DNA from: Fibrobacter sp. UWB2
Lineage (GTDB): Bacteria; Fibrobacterota; Fibrobacteria; Fibrobacterales; Fibrobacteraceae
Direction of reading: 5' to 3'
Length of the DNA stretch: 64,000 nucleotides
Assembly (NCBI RefSeq): GCF_002210425.1
Contig: NZ_MWQK01000006.1
Location: forward strand, 1 to 64,000
The notes under the pieces were generated by a model. It was not told where the DNA came from and did not search any database. It saw only the letters and a program-made list of their open reading frames with translations. Shown in pieces: positions 16,482 to 25,720 of this stretch. The position numbers were made by a program, and so were the translations under genes. Positions within the stretch are counted from its first letter, which is position 1; every line of letters begins with the position of its first letter.

Positions 16482-18760
16482 TGTTTATGATGTCGAATAA
16501 GGCTTTTGGGGTGTTGTCTGGTTTGTCTTTTGCATTTATGCTCATTTTGTTGGTTTTTGCATCTAATGCGAATGCCGCAAATGCGACGACAGAGGGCCGT
16601 ATCAATCGCTATGTTGTTGCCGTGAGTGCCAATAACGGTGGTGCAGGCCGTCCGATGCTTCGCTATGCGGAAAGTGATGCCCGTTCGTTTGCCAAGGTGC
16701 TCAAGGAAATGGGAGGTGTGCTCCCGCAGAACGTGATTCTTGTGAAGGAACCGTCTGTTGTTGCTTTGCAAAAGGAATTTGCGAATCTCGATGCAAAAAT
16801 TTTGCAGGACAAGGCGTCTAACGGCCGCGACGAAGTGCTCGTCTATTACAGTGGTCATGCTGATGAAAAGGGCCTTCGCTTGGGCGAAGAAACGTATGCC
16901 TGGAAAGACTTGCGCAATCGCATTGACGCCCTCAGTGCCGATGTAAAGATTGCAGTGATTGATGCTTGCGGTTCTGGTGCAATTACCCGTGTGAAGGGCG
17001 GTAAGGCGGTGCCTGCTTTTATGGTTGACCAGAGCAGCGACATGAAGGGCTATGCGTTTATCACGAGCAGTACGCAAGATGAATCTAGCCAGGAAAGCGA
17101 TAAGCTCAAGGGTTCGTTCTTTACGCACTCGCTTGTGAGCGGTCTCCGTGGCGCAGGCGACTTGAGTAGCGATGGCCGCGTGACGCTCTCGGAAGCGTAC
17201 CAGTTCGCGTTCAATGAAACATTGCAAAAGACGGAAACGACGCTGGGTGGCGCACAGCATCCGAGCCGTGATATGAACCTTGCGGGTACGGGTGACGTGG
17301 TGATGACCGATTTGCGTGCGACAAGCGCAGGTCTCGATTTGGACGAAAGCGTTGGCGGTCGACTTTACATTCGCGATGCCGATGGCGAACTCGTTGCAGA
17401 ACTCAATAAAAAGCAAGGTCATGCGATGAGCCTTGGCCTCCCGGCAGGAAATTACACGGTGAATCTCCAGCAGAAGACCGATTACATGGGTGCAACTGTT
17501 GCTCTTGTGAACGGCAAGCGCGAAAAGATTTCGATGGGCAATTTCACGAGTGTTGTGGCTGAACAGACGGTGTTCCGTGGCGAAATTGGCGGCAATAGAA
17601 GTTGTCCAGGCGGCGATACGATTGCTTGCTCGCTTGATTCCCTGGATCATAACGGTAAGTTCCGTACGACGTTTAACTTCGTGAATACGGATAGCGATCC
17701 GCGTAAGGGCTTGCAGTTGGGCTTGTTCGTTACGCGTACGAAGGATTACATGTTGGGTACGCAGGTGAGCTTGTTTGCAAATATTGCTCAAAAGGAAATG
17801 CACGGCTTGCAGGCGACAACGATTGTGAACGTGGCAAAAGACCACTTTGAAGGCGCTCAGCTTTCGTCTGTGGCTAACTATGCAGGGTCTTTTGATGGTG
17901 CGCAGGTGAGCTCGGTTGTGAACATTGCGAAGGACAAGTCCTCGGGTGCGCAGATTGGTGTCGTGAACGTGGCCGTTGATTCGCTGAATGGTTTGCAGGT
18001 CTCTGCTGGTGTGAACTACGCTCGTGCTACGGATTTGCAGGTGACGGCTGGCTTGAACGTGGCTCAGGCGGCAAAGATGCAAGTTGTTGCAGGTGTCAAC
18101 TATGCCACGAATTCTAAGCTCCAGATTGCGGCTGGTGTGAACGCAACCCATGTTAACGAACATCTTCAGGTCGGCGTTGTCAACTACGCGACTAAGGAAA
18201 AGGGTCGCCAGTGGGGTATTGTCAATATCTGCGCTCATTGCGAAAAGTCTCCGGTTGGCATCATCAACGTTGTCGGAAACGGCGTGTGGAGCGTGACGCC
18301 TTACATCAACGAAATGGGTGCGCTTGGTGGATCAGTTCATTTGGGTACGGCTTATTTCTATACGAATATTGAATGGGCCGCATTCTTCAAGAAAGGGCAT
18401 ATCTTTAAGGAATTCGAAAAGTTCTATGAACACGGTGTTGGTATCGGTACCCAGTTCGGAAAATACGGAAGCCATTGGGAACTGGAATACACGTTCTTCA
18501 ACGTCTACGATAAATTTGGAGTGGACGAAGATGATTGGAAGTCTGGATACCACCATCGCGGTCGCGTTGGTTATGTGTACCAGGTGTTCCCGGGTTTTGG
18601 CCTCTCAGTGGGCGGTACGCTGAACTTGACGAGTGAAGGCTATTTGAATAAGCTGTTGCTCAAGCCGCTTGGCGATTACCACGATGACGTAAGCTGCAAT
18701 AGCCATAAAGGTCGCTGGTGGCCGGGATTCTACGCAGGCCTTACCATCGGACGATTCTAG
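16481..18760 (+). CDS. caspase-like (C14) domain protein with beta-strand surface repeats
   Basis: A 759-residue secreted protein; its ATG overlaps the previous stop (TAATG). Signal peptide about 8-33. Residues 40-280 are a caspase/metacaspase-like domain with catalytic His126 in VYYSGHADEKG and Cys163 in IDACGSGA. After a linker domain (300-370), residues about 395-610 are degenerate 18-20-residue repeats such as LQVSAGVNYARATDLQ, VTAGLNVAQ, VVAGVNYA and IAAGVNAT, as in LA_2272-type surface repeats. The C-terminus is strand-rich and ends ...GLTIGRF, like an outer-membrane barrel. It could be a surface protease or a sensor whose activity feeds the sigma pathway; the target is unknown. Confidence 0.82.
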   Translation: MFMMSNKAFGVLSGLSFAFMLILLVFASNANAANATTEGRINRYVVAVSANNGGAGRPMLRYAESDARSFAKVLKEMGGVLPQNVILVKEPSVVALQKEFANLDAKILQDKASNGRDEVLVYYSGHADEKGLRLGEETYAWKDLRNRIDALSADVKIAVIDACGSGAITRVKGGKAVPAFMVDQSSDMKGYAFITSSTQDESSQESDKLKGSFFTHSLVSGLRGAGDLSSDGRVTLSEAYQFAFNETLQKTETTLGGAQHPSRDMNLAGTGDVVMTDLRATSAGLDLDESVGGRLYIRDADGELVAELNKKQGHAMSLGLPAGNYTVNLQQKTDYMGATVALVNGKREKISMGNFTSVVAEQTVFRGEIGGNRSCPGGDTIACSLDSLDHNGKFRTTFNFVNTDSDPRKGLQLGLFVTRTKDYMLGTQVSLFANIAQKEMHGLQATTIVNVAKDHFEGAQLSSVANYAGSFDGAQVSSVVNIAKDKSSGAQIGVVNVAVDSLNGLQVSAGVNYARATDLQVTAGLNVAQAAKMQVVAGVNYATNSKLQIAAGVNATHVNEHLQVGVVNYATKEKGRQWGIVNICAHCEKSPVGIINVVGNGVWSVTPYINEMGALGGSVHLGTAYFYTNIEWAAFFKKGHIFKEFEKFYEHGVGIGTQFGKYGSHWELEYTFFNVYDKFGVDEDDWKSGYHHRGRVGYVYQVFPGFGLSVGGTLNLTSEGYLNKLLLKPLGDYHDDVSCNSHKGRWWPGFYAGLTIGRF

Positions 18761-18767
18761 TTACTTT

Positions 18768-18897
18768 GTCATCCCCGATTTAATCGGGGATCTCTTGTTA
18801 TCTGCTGTCATGCCCGCCGGAGCTTGTGCTGAGCGCAGTCGAAGTAAGTGGGCATCTCCTGTATGCTCTTGTCATCCCCGACTTGTTCGGGGATCTC
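18768..18897. repeat. three consecutive REP-like palindromes
   Basis: GTCATCCCCGATT...AATCGGGGATCTC (stem 18771-18778/18784-18791), GTCATGCCCGCC...GGGCATCTCC (18810-18860) and GTCATCCCCGA...TCGGGGATCTCC (stem 18874-18881/18887-18894). All have the same outer frame. They may also terminate the sigma operon. Confidence 0.7.
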
Positions 18898-18953
18898 CTT
18901 TTGTATGAAAAATTTTGAGTTTACTATAAATTTTTAAATTTTTTGAATTATGT

Positions 18954-18983
18954 GGTAACACTTTTTGTACCTTGAGGTGTTCC
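18954..18983 (+). promoter_or_regulatory. ECF-type promoter, copy 2 (TonB receptor operon)
   Basis: GGTAACAC at 18954-18961 and GGTGTTCC at 18976-18983, 22 nt start to start, in an A/T-rich context like the copies at 15106 and 23208. Confidence 0.75.
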
Positions 18984-19008
18984 ATTGGGGAAAGGTTTAG
19001 GAACTGTA

Positions 19009-21444
19009 ATGAGTTTTATGTTGAAAATTGTTGTTTTTGTGTCGATGATGGTTGCGTTTGCCGCAGCCCACGAACGTATTATCTTCAATGGAATTGTTCA
19101 GGATGACTCGTTTGAAGCTCACGAAAAGCTAAATGTCGAAATTCTCGAAACGGGCGAGTCTTTGCAGACGACCGTGGGGGCGCCCTTTAGCGTTGTCCTC
19201 CCTGCCGATACGCTTTGGAACATTTGTGTGACGAACTCCGATACTTCTGGTGCCGAAAAAGAAAAATGCTATGAACTCCTGTATTTTGGTAATGATAGCA
19301 CGTTCAGCAAAACGCTTGGTCCCAACGAAGTCACGGTTGAAGATACAATTTTGAACGGTCGTGCTGAAGCGCAAGCGGAGCCGAAGGTTCCGACTGCAAA
19401 CTCCGATAGCACATCTGATGTCGATGTGGAAAAACTTCTCGCTTCGGGCGGCGCAAATTCCAAGGTGACCGAACTCAAAAAAGTCGTGGTGCAGTTGCGC
19501 CGCCGCCCCAAACGCAAGCCGGGTGAATCTGTTGTTTCCGCAAAGTCCATCAAGCGCATGCCGGGCCTTGCCGAAGCCGATGTCATCAAGAGCATCCAGG
19601 CGCTCCCGGGCGTTGTCGCCAGTTCCGATTTCAGTTCCAAGATTTACGTGCGCGGTGGCGCTGCCGACCAGAATCTCTTCTTGTTTGATAATGCGGTCGT
19701 CTATTCTCCGGTGCATTTCTTTGGGCTTTTTAGCACGTTCCTCGTCGAAGGTATTGACGATGTGCAGTTCTATAAGAGCGGATTCCCGGCGCAGTACGGC
19801 AACCGTTTAAGTTCTGTGCTCAAAATGGAAGGTCGTGCGGGCGGTCAGGATTCTGTCGAAGAATGGTTTAGCAAGTCGAGCATCAAAATCAGTACGTTTG
19901 CGGCTCAACTCCATACCGAAGGTCATAAGGGGCCTGCCCGCTGGGTGTTTGCGGGTCGTACGACTTACATCGGCTACATTCTCGATTTGTGCAATGCCAT
20001 TGGCCTCTTGGATTTGGATCTGGATTATGAGTTCACGGACTTGCAGGGAACGTTTATGTACGATTTCTCTAAAGATACGCGCCTCAAGTTAAGTTTCTAT
20101 ATCGGAAAGGACCGCTTGGAATATGACCCGCTTTACATGGACTGGGGTAACACGGCAATCCCGCTGGGAATATACCATCGCATCAATGATAAATGGGATT
20201 ACAATGCAACGCTTGCTTTTAGTGAATTTTACCAGACGATGAAAATTGGCGACTTCATGTCGATTAAGATGGAACTTTATTCTTTTGCGGGTAAGCAATG
20301 GCTGAATTACCGTGGTATAGATAATCATACGTTTACCTTTGGATATGAACTGGAATATACAAGGGAACGTTATCAGGAACAGATGGCGACAATCAGCGTG
20401 GCAGATGTTGAAAAACCGTTCCACCATGTCGCTTATGCGCAGGACGCTTGGAAGATTTCTCCGGATTACTTATTGCAATATGGCTTGCGTTTGAATTATC
20501 AGTCTGCGGCGCAACATTTTGGTGTAGAACCACGCCTCTCGCTGAATGTTAATTTGGATGATACCAAGTCGTTGGAACTTTATGGTGGCTACTACTTGCA
20601 GTACATGAATTCAATTGTCTATACGGATCAGGAAACCTTAAACGAGTTTTATTATCCGGTGACAACGACAACGGATGGCCGCCATATTAAACCGGCATCA
20701 TCGTGGCTCTTTGCGGCGGAATACAGTCAACGAGATCTTTTCGAAGGCTATGACTTTACCGCAGGGGTTTATTACAAAACGCAAAGCAACTTGAATACGT
20801 TTGCTGTGGAATCGGATAGTAGTGATGATTCGAACTCAAAGAATATGGTGTTGGCCGATAACTTTGGTACGGCAGACGGTTATTCCATGGGCTACGAACT
20901 TTCTCTCCGTAAAGATAAAGGTTGGTGGTTTGGCGGAATCAACTGGAGCCAGAGTATCAGCGTGGCAAGAGTCAACGATGGTTCTAAACCGTATTTCCCG
21001 AGCTGGCATCAGCCCTATGCTTTGAAGCTGGATCTTGGCATTAACTGGAAAGGTGGTGAAGATGCCTTGTGGCAACACAAGAAAAAGGGTCGTTATTTCC
21101 GTTCGTCACTAGCGCTTAAATATTCATCGGGTATGCCGATTAGCGAATATAAGGGATACTACATGGCCAAGGAAATTGGTTCCCAGAAATATTCGGATAA
21201 TATAGTCGTGGTGCCAGGAAGTCGCAATGCGGGGCGCCAGACGGACTACTTTAGAATTGACCTGAAGGCAATTGATATTGGTCGCGAAGGCAAGTGGAAT
21301 TTTAGCTGGACGATTATCAACTTGACCGATCACGATAATATGTTCTTTACCTTCTACGATACGCGTAAAACGCCTCCGAAGAAAACCTCAATTTCTCAGT
21401 TCCCCTTTTTACCGATTATGCTGAATTATGAATACTATTTCTAG
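19009..21444 (+). CDS. TonB-dependent outer-membrane receptor
   Basis: An 811-residue protein from ATG 19009 (AGGA seven bases upstream); the frame is open to a TTG at 18985. Signal peptide MSFMLKIVVFVSMMVAFAAA. Residues 25-110 look like a short carboxypeptidase-regulatory-type beta domain. The plug domain is clear: MPGLAEADVIKSIQALPGV, KIYVRGGAADQNLFLFDNA, FFGLFSTF, GFPAQYGNRLSSVL. A 22-strand-type barrel follows and ends LNYEYYF with the terminal aromatic expected for outer-membrane insertion. It probably imports a large ligand with energy from the TonB operon at 23.2-28.6 kb; the ligand is unknown. It overlaps the next gene by 17 nt. Confidence 0.9.
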   Translation: MSFMLKIVVFVSMMVAFAAAHERIIFNGIVQDDSFEAHEKLNVEILETGESLQTTVGAPFSVVLPADTLWNICVTNSDTSGAEKEKCYELLYFGNDSTFSKTLGPNEVTVEDTILNGRAEAQAEPKVPTANSDSTSDVDVEKLLASGGANSKVTELKKVVVQLRRRPKRKPGESVVSAKSIKRMPGLAEADVIKSIQALPGVVASSDFSSKIYVRGGAADQNLFLFDNAVVYSPVHFFGLFSTFLVEGIDDVQFYKSGFPAQYGNRLSSVLKMEGRAGGQDSVEEWFSKSSIKISTFAAQLHTEGHKGPARWVFAGRTTYIGYILDLCNAIGLLDLDLDYEFTDLQGTFMYDFSKDTRLKLSFYIGKDRLEYDPLYMDWGNTAIPLGIYHRINDKWDYNATLAFSEFYQTMKIGDFMSIKMELYSFAGKQWLNYRGIDNHTFTFGYELEYTRERYQEQMATISVADVEKPFHHVAYAQDAWKISPDYLLQYGLRLNYQSAAQHFGVEPRLSLNVNLDDTKSLELYGGYYLQYMNSIVYTDQETLNEFYYPVTTTTDGRHIKPASSWLFAAEYSQRDLFEGYDFTAGVYYKTQSNLNTFAVESDSSDDSNSKNMVLADNFGTADGYSMGYELSLRKDKGWWFGGINWSQSISVARVNDGSKPYFPSWHQPYALKLDLGINWKGGEDALWQHKKKGRYFRSSLALKYSSGMPISEYKGYYMAKEIGSQKYSDNIVVVPGSRNAGRQTDYFRIDLKAIDIGREGKWNFSWTIINLTDHDNMFFTFYDTRKTPPKKTSISQFPFLPIMLNYEYYF

Positions 21445-23167
21445 ACAAATCCTTATATTGACGGCAATTCTTTTAGCGGCTTGCGATTTTCACGGCCCGT
21501 GGGAATACTATCCAGAAGAACGTGAAACCTACGTGGGAATTTATACGTACGGGTACGTTCTTGAAAATGCATCTCCGTATATCTGCTTCTCGAAAGTGTA
21601 TCAGCTCGATGAAGTTTCTACGGAAAATTTTGATTTTTATGAATCCGCCAATGTGACTGTCGAAGGTCGCTTTGCTGGCAGTAAAGGCAATGGCGAAATA
21701 AGCGAGGTAACACTTCACTCTGTTGGAAATGGATGCTTTTCTTACTATGGCGCTAGGTCTTCATATTACGACTTTGCATACAAGGGTATAGCTGGTGAAA
21801 CCTATAAATTGAACGCCTCCTTTAAGTGGGATAGCGCCGGTCAAATGGTGACTTCTACGTACAAGGCTACAGCGACAATCCCGAATTCTGTCAAGGTTGA
21901 GGGACTGAATATCCCGCTACAGGATGGTAGCTATAAGTGGGAAACTTACAAAGTCGGTAAAATATTTGCAATTGATTTTTTGGAATATCCGATGGATATG
22001 GAATTTATCCGCGTTGCTCTAGATTATGATAATTCTGCTCGGGGCGTCCTTATGATTCTAAATTATGGTATGGACAATGGAGAATCTCCGAATACGACGA
22101 TTAATCATTTGATGGAAGGGCTTTCTAAAGAGGATTCCCATGGCTATAGAGGCGTTTCAATTCACGATCCGTTGGAAACGCAACAGAATCTTGGCTTTAC
22201 GTCAAACCGCGTTGTTGCTGGAAATAAAATGCTCGATACGCTGTACCTGACGAATATGGTTATTCCTTTAGGGAGTTCTTCGATTGATATTTATACGACG
22301 GACGGTTCATATATTGACTATGTGGACAAAGTTAAACAGTCTGCCTCGGATTCACGTGTTGAACCGGAATCCAATATTGAAAACGGTATGGGTGTCTTTT
22401 TTGGCGCTGCCAAGACTTCGTTTAAAATAGATATGGGCTTTGATGAAGGCGAATATATTAGTATGTTCCACATGGCTGATAGGCATTGCTATAATGAAGA
22501 TGTTAATGAAACAACAAGGGGATGTCGTCTTTTTGTCGATGTGATGTGTTCGGGAATGCTTTCAAATCGGAATATGGCACACTTAGATTTGATTGATGCG
22601 AATAAAGAATCGTATAAGTATTATTTATGGGGTGACGATTACGAAGTGAGTAAAGATTGTTATGCGTCTAACGTGAAAGCGGCAATGTTGCTGGGTTCAT
22701 CAACGTGGTCTGAGTTTTTACCGGATACCATTAAGCCCGAAGATAAATCGAAAGCTTATGCAGATGGCCTTAAGCGCTACTGCGTTACAAGCGGTTTTGA
22801 AGACAATAAAATTGCAAGTTGTGGAGCGCTTAAAACAAGGTGCCTCGAAAGTAAGGAAAAAAATGAATGTAATACCTATATGTGGCAATGGTGTTCCGAT
22901 CGCAATTGGGATTATGAAACATTCCCGCAATGTGGACCAGCCTTGGTGAACCGCTTTGTTGTGGATAGTCTGAAATCGTCTGTTTGGGAAAAGGAAGTGA
23001 AAAACTGGTGTGAAAGTCCCTGTAGTGAAAAATACTCTCTTTGCGAAGAATTGGGCTACGAACAAGAAAATCGTAAAGAATGTCTTAGGTCTATAAGGGT
23101 AGAGAGTTATACGACAGGAGTGGTCGATAGTTATATGTCGAATGATTTAGTTAGTGTTATGCGTTAA
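21428..23167 (+). CDS. outer-membrane lipoprotein partner of the TonB receptor
   Basis: A 579-residue protein whose start lies inside the receptor gene. Lipobox LLAAC with Cys19. Residues 50-180 (VTVEGRF..., YKLNASF, ATATIPN) resemble the N-terminal part of DUF4249-type lipoproteins, which follow TonB receptors in Bacteroidota. The C-terminal 190 residues are Cys-rich (over 12 Cys, e.g. CYNEDVNETTRGCRLFVDVMC, CESPCSEKYSLCEE) and unlike DUF4249, so this part may be a separate disulphide-bonded domain. By analogy with SusD-type pairs it may capture the ligand at the surface; this is inference from gene order. Confidence 0.7.
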   Translation: MNTISRQILILTAILLAACDFHGPWEYYPEERETYVGIYTYGYVLENASPYICFSKVYQLDEVSTENFDFYESANVTVEGRFAGSKGNGEISEVTLHSVGNGCFSYYGARSSYYDFAYKGIAGETYKLNASFKWDSAGQMVTSTYKATATIPNSVKVEGLNIPLQDGSYKWETYKVGKIFAIDFLEYPMDMEFIRVALDYDNSARGVLMILNYGMDNGESPNTTINHLMEGLSKEDSHGYRGVSIHDPLETQQNLGFTSNRVVAGNKMLDTLYLTNMVIPLGSSSIDIYTTDGSYIDYVDKVKQSASDSRVEPESNIENGMGVFFGAAKTSFKIDMGFDEGEYISMFHMADRHCYNEDVNETTRGCRLFVDVMCSGMLSNRNMAHLDLIDANKESYKYYLWGDDYEVSKDCYASNVKAAMLLGSSTWSEFLPDTIKPEDKSKAYADGLKRYCVTSGFEDNKIASCGALKTRCLESKEKNECNTYMWQWCSDRNWDYETFPQCGPALVNRFVVDSLKSSVWEKEVKNWCESPCSEKYSLCEELGYEQENRKECLRSIRVESYTTGVVDSYMSNDLVSVMR

Positions 23168-23207
23168 AGGTGTTTGTTCGAAAGAAAGTTAAATTTTTGT
23201 TTTTTCT

Positions 23208-23237
23208 GGTGACAGATTTTAATAGCTTAGGTGTTAC
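23208..23237 (+). promoter_or_regulatory. ECF-type promoter, copy 3 (TonB motor operon)
   Basis: GGTGACAG at 23208-23215 and GGTGTTAC at 23230-23237, 22 nt start to start. The -35 part differs at two positions from copies 1 and 2; the -10 part is identical to copy 1. Confidence 0.7.
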
Positions 23238-23247
23238 ATAGGTGAAT

Positions 23248-24078
23248 ATGAAAAAGAAACTTGTTATTTTTGTGATGTCAGCCTTTTTGGCGGTGAATGC
23301 CTTTGCAGACTACGAGTCCGAAATTCGAGACTTGAAACTGCAAAAGGAAAAGCTGAATTCTGAAATTCAAAATTTGAACACACGAATCGCATCAACGGAT
23401 TCGATGCTGCGTGCAGATGCATCACATCGCCAGTTGCTTGAACAGCGCTACAAGGCGGATGTGGAACGCCGCAATCTGGAAATTGATAGCCTGAATGCCA
23501 AAATTCGCAAGGTGGCCGCTAGCCTCCAGCAGGAGCGCAACAAGCAGGCTCGCGCGAAGAACAAGAGCGATAACGTGGCCGCAAAACGCCGTGCATTGCG
23601 CGGTGAACTTGCCAAAATCTGTAAACAGCTCGAAGTCCAAATTGCGCAGACGCTCCCGTGGGAACGCGACAAGCGCCTTGATCGTGCAAAATCTTTGACG
23701 CGTGAAATCGAAAGCGGAAACGTGACCGAAGAAGAAGCATTTTCTCGCATGAAGTCGCTCGTGAATGAAGAAATCAAGTTTGGCGATGAAGTTTCTGTGG
23801 TCAACAACCCGCTCACTCGCAAAAATGGCGAAATTGTAAACGCAACGATTCTCCGCGTAGGGAACCAGTGGATGGTCTATGTCGATGAAAACGGAGCCTC
23901 TTACGGTCGCCTGGAACGTAAGCTGGAAAACGATAAGATTGTTTATGAATGGAACGAAGAATTGAATCTTGAGGAACGCGCCGCTGTGAAACTTGCCATC
24001 GATGTGAAGCAGGCTAAAAAGCCACCTCAGATTGTAAAATTGCCTGTAAGCCTTTCTGTTGTGGGAGGCGTGAGATGA
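23248..24078 (+). CDS. DUF3450-like periplasmic coiled-coil protein
   Basis: A 276-residue protein. ATG 23248 is preferred, but GTG 23242 is in frame and closer to the predicted transcription start. Signal peptide to about residue 20 (LVIFVMSAFLAVNAFA). Residues 22-110 are a long coiled coil (EIRDLKLQKEKLNSEIQNLN ...). The C-terminal part has PWERDKRLDRAKSL ... VSVVNNPLTRKNGE ... VGNQWMVYVDENG, the pattern of DUF3450 proteins that precede TtpC/ExbB genes in TonB2/TonB3-type clusters. It probably helps the motor reach the outer membrane. Its stop overlaps the next gene's first ATG (ATGA). Confidence 0.75.
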   Translation: MKKKLVIFVMSAFLAVNAFADYESEIRDLKLQKEKLNSEIQNLNTRIASTDSMLRADASHRQLLEQRYKADVERRNLEIDSLNAKIRKVAASLQQERNKQARAKNKSDNVAAKRRALRGELAKICKQLEVQIAQTLPWERDKRLDRAKSLTREIESGNVTEEEAFSRMKSLVNEEIKFGDEVSVVNNPLTRKNGEIVNATILRVGNQWMVYVDENGASYGRLERKLENDKIVYEWNEELNLEERAAVKLAIDVKQAKKPPQIVKLPVSLSVVGGVR

Positions 24079-25715
24079 TTTTAGACGAAAGAACGGGCGT
24101 AGCCCTACAGACGAAAGACGAGAGTATTATGAATTGTCATCCTGAGCGAAACGTAGTGAAGTCGAAGGATCTAGTGAAGTTTTTTGCAATTGTCATGATG
24201 CTCGCCTCTTCTGCTTTTGCTTGGCCATGGTCCAGCGACAAGAAAAGCGCCGAAGACGAAGCCCGTATCAAGGATTCCTTGTTGCAAATCGAAGTGCGCA
24301 ATTTGCAACGCGAAGTCGAAACGCTTACCCGCATCCGCATGCAAAAAGCCGATTCTCTTGAAAAGCTCGATGCCAAGCATTGGAGCAATCGTTATGCCGA
24401 ATCGCAGTTGACCGAAGAACACCAGAATAAAACGCGTGAACTGGACGGTCGCTATTCCAAACTCTCGACAGATCTTGGCCGCGTCACCGAAGAAGTGATG
24501 GCAAACAAAAATGTCACCGAAGAAGCGGAAGAAAAGTCCAAGAGCGAAGAAATTGCATTCGACGCGCTCAACACGCAAGTGAAGCTTTCGATTGAAAAGA
24601 CGCTTGGCGATGTGGCGGGCGATTATCCGGTCGGGATGAACAAGCGCCTTTTGAACTTGAAACGCGCCAGTGCCGAAGCCGAAAAGAATGTGCCGAATAC
24701 AATTGCTGCGGTGCAGGGCTATATGGCAGATTTGCTTGCCCGTCACGAAGTCACTTACACGCAGTCTTACGGTGCTGAACTTTCGCAGGTCGGTACGCGC
24801 CCGGATGTGAGCGTGAATCGTTTGCGCCTAGGAACGGTGTTCCTCGGCGAAGTGGCGAACGACAATGGCGATGTGCAGGCGTTGTTGCGCTCTGGTGCTT
24901 TGCAGGGCAAGGTCTTTGAATGGAATGCAAATTTGCCCACGGAAATGGCGGCAAATATCAAGTCTGCCGTGAACCAGGCGGGCTCGGTGGCAAGTGCTGC
25001 AACGGACGCGCAGGCTACTATCGCGATTCCGTTGGATGTGCTGCAGAACAAGGCCATCAAGAATTCTATCACCGATACGAAGGAACTCACTTGGACTGAA
25101 GAATTCAAGGCTTTCTTCAAGAAGGGCGGTATCGTGATGTATCCGTTGATGCTCGTGGCGATTATTGCACTCCTCCTGTTCCTTGAACGTTTCGTGATGC
25201 TTTCTTACCGTGGTCATCTCGGCCGTCGCTTCACCAAGAAGATGGATGCGCTTATTGCCGAGAAAAAGTACGAAGAAGCTGCTAATCTCTGCCTTAAGAA
25301 AGAGACGAGTCTTGCAATGGTGCTTTTTGCGGTGCTGAACAAGGTGAACGATACGCGTGAAAATGCGGAACGCTCCCTGCAAGAGGCTTTGCTCCGTGAA
25401 CAGCCGAAATTGGAACGCCGCATGGGCCTTCTGGCTGCGATGGGAACGATCGCTCCGCTCTTGGGCTTGCTCGGTACGGTGACGGGTATTATCACGCTCT
25501 TTACTGTGATTACCGAAGTTGGGACGAATGACGCTCGCGTGCTTGCGGGCGGTATTTCCGAAGCTCTTGTCACGACGGAAATGGGCCTTGTCATTGCAAT
25601 CCCTGTGATGATTTTGCATGGGCTCCTGAGCGAAAAGATTGAAAAAATCACCAGCGAACTCTACGTGCAAAGTACTTCGCTTATGAATAAAGTCTTTGGA
25701 AAGGAAAGTAAGTAA
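24075..25715 (+). CDS. TtpC-like MotA/TolQ/ExbB proton-channel protein
   Basis: A frame of 546 codons. ATG 24075 overlaps the upstream stop; ATG 24129 and later ATGs are alternatives because the signal peptide (LVKFFAIVMMLASSAFA) begins near codon 36. The first 32 codons are largely made of a dispersed DNA repeat (see findings). After the signal comes a periplasmic coiled-coil/DUF3450-like part (about 55-335), then the MotA/TolQ/ExbB domain with three helices: GGIVMYPLMLVAIIALLLFL, AAMGTIAPLLGLLGTVTGII and LVTTEMGLVIAIPVMIL. This two-part form matches TtpC of Vibrio TonB2-type systems, an extra component that couples proton flow to TonB. Confidence 0.85.
   Translation: MILDERTGVALQTKDESIMNCHPERNVVKSKDLVKFFAIVMMLASSAFAWPWSSDKKSAEDEARIKDSLLQIEVRNLQREVETLTRIRMQKADSLEKLDAKHWSNRYAESQLTEEHQNKTRELDGRYSKLSTDLGRVTEEVMANKNVTEEAEEKSKSEEIAFDALNTQVKLSIEKTLGDVAGDYPVGMNKRLLNLKRASAEAEKNVPNTIAAVQGYMADLLARHEVTYTQSYGAELSQVGTRPDVSVNRLRLGTVFLGEVANDNGDVQALLRSGALQGKVFEWNANLPTEMAANIKSAVNQAGSVASAATDAQATIAIPLDVLQNKAIKNSITDTKELTWTEEFKAFFKKGGIVMYPLMLVAIIALLLFLERFVMLSYRGHLGRRFTKKMDALIAEKKYEEAANLCLKKETSLAMVLFAVLNKVNDTRENAERSLQEALLREQPKLERRMGLLAAMGTIAPLLGLLGTVTGIITLFTVITEVGTNDARVLAGGISEALVTTEMGLVIAIPVMILHGLLSEKIEKITSELYVQSTSLMNKVFGKESK
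24135..24172. repeat. dispersed repeat inside the ttpC-like reading frame
   Basis: TGTCATCCTGAGCG... to ...GAAGGATCT, a copy of the same repeat family as 6473 and 9751. It is read in frame as CHPERNVVKSKDL ahead of the signal peptide. Confidence 0.7.
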
Positions 25716-25720
25716 AATAC

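Noticed and set aside
16199-18238. A 679-codon open frame on the minus strand
   Set aside because: Antisense shadow of the caspase-like gene; no start signal and no family-like motif, and the plus-strand frame is clearly coding. The same holds for long minus frames at 39539-40942, 44840-46825 and 51197-52708.
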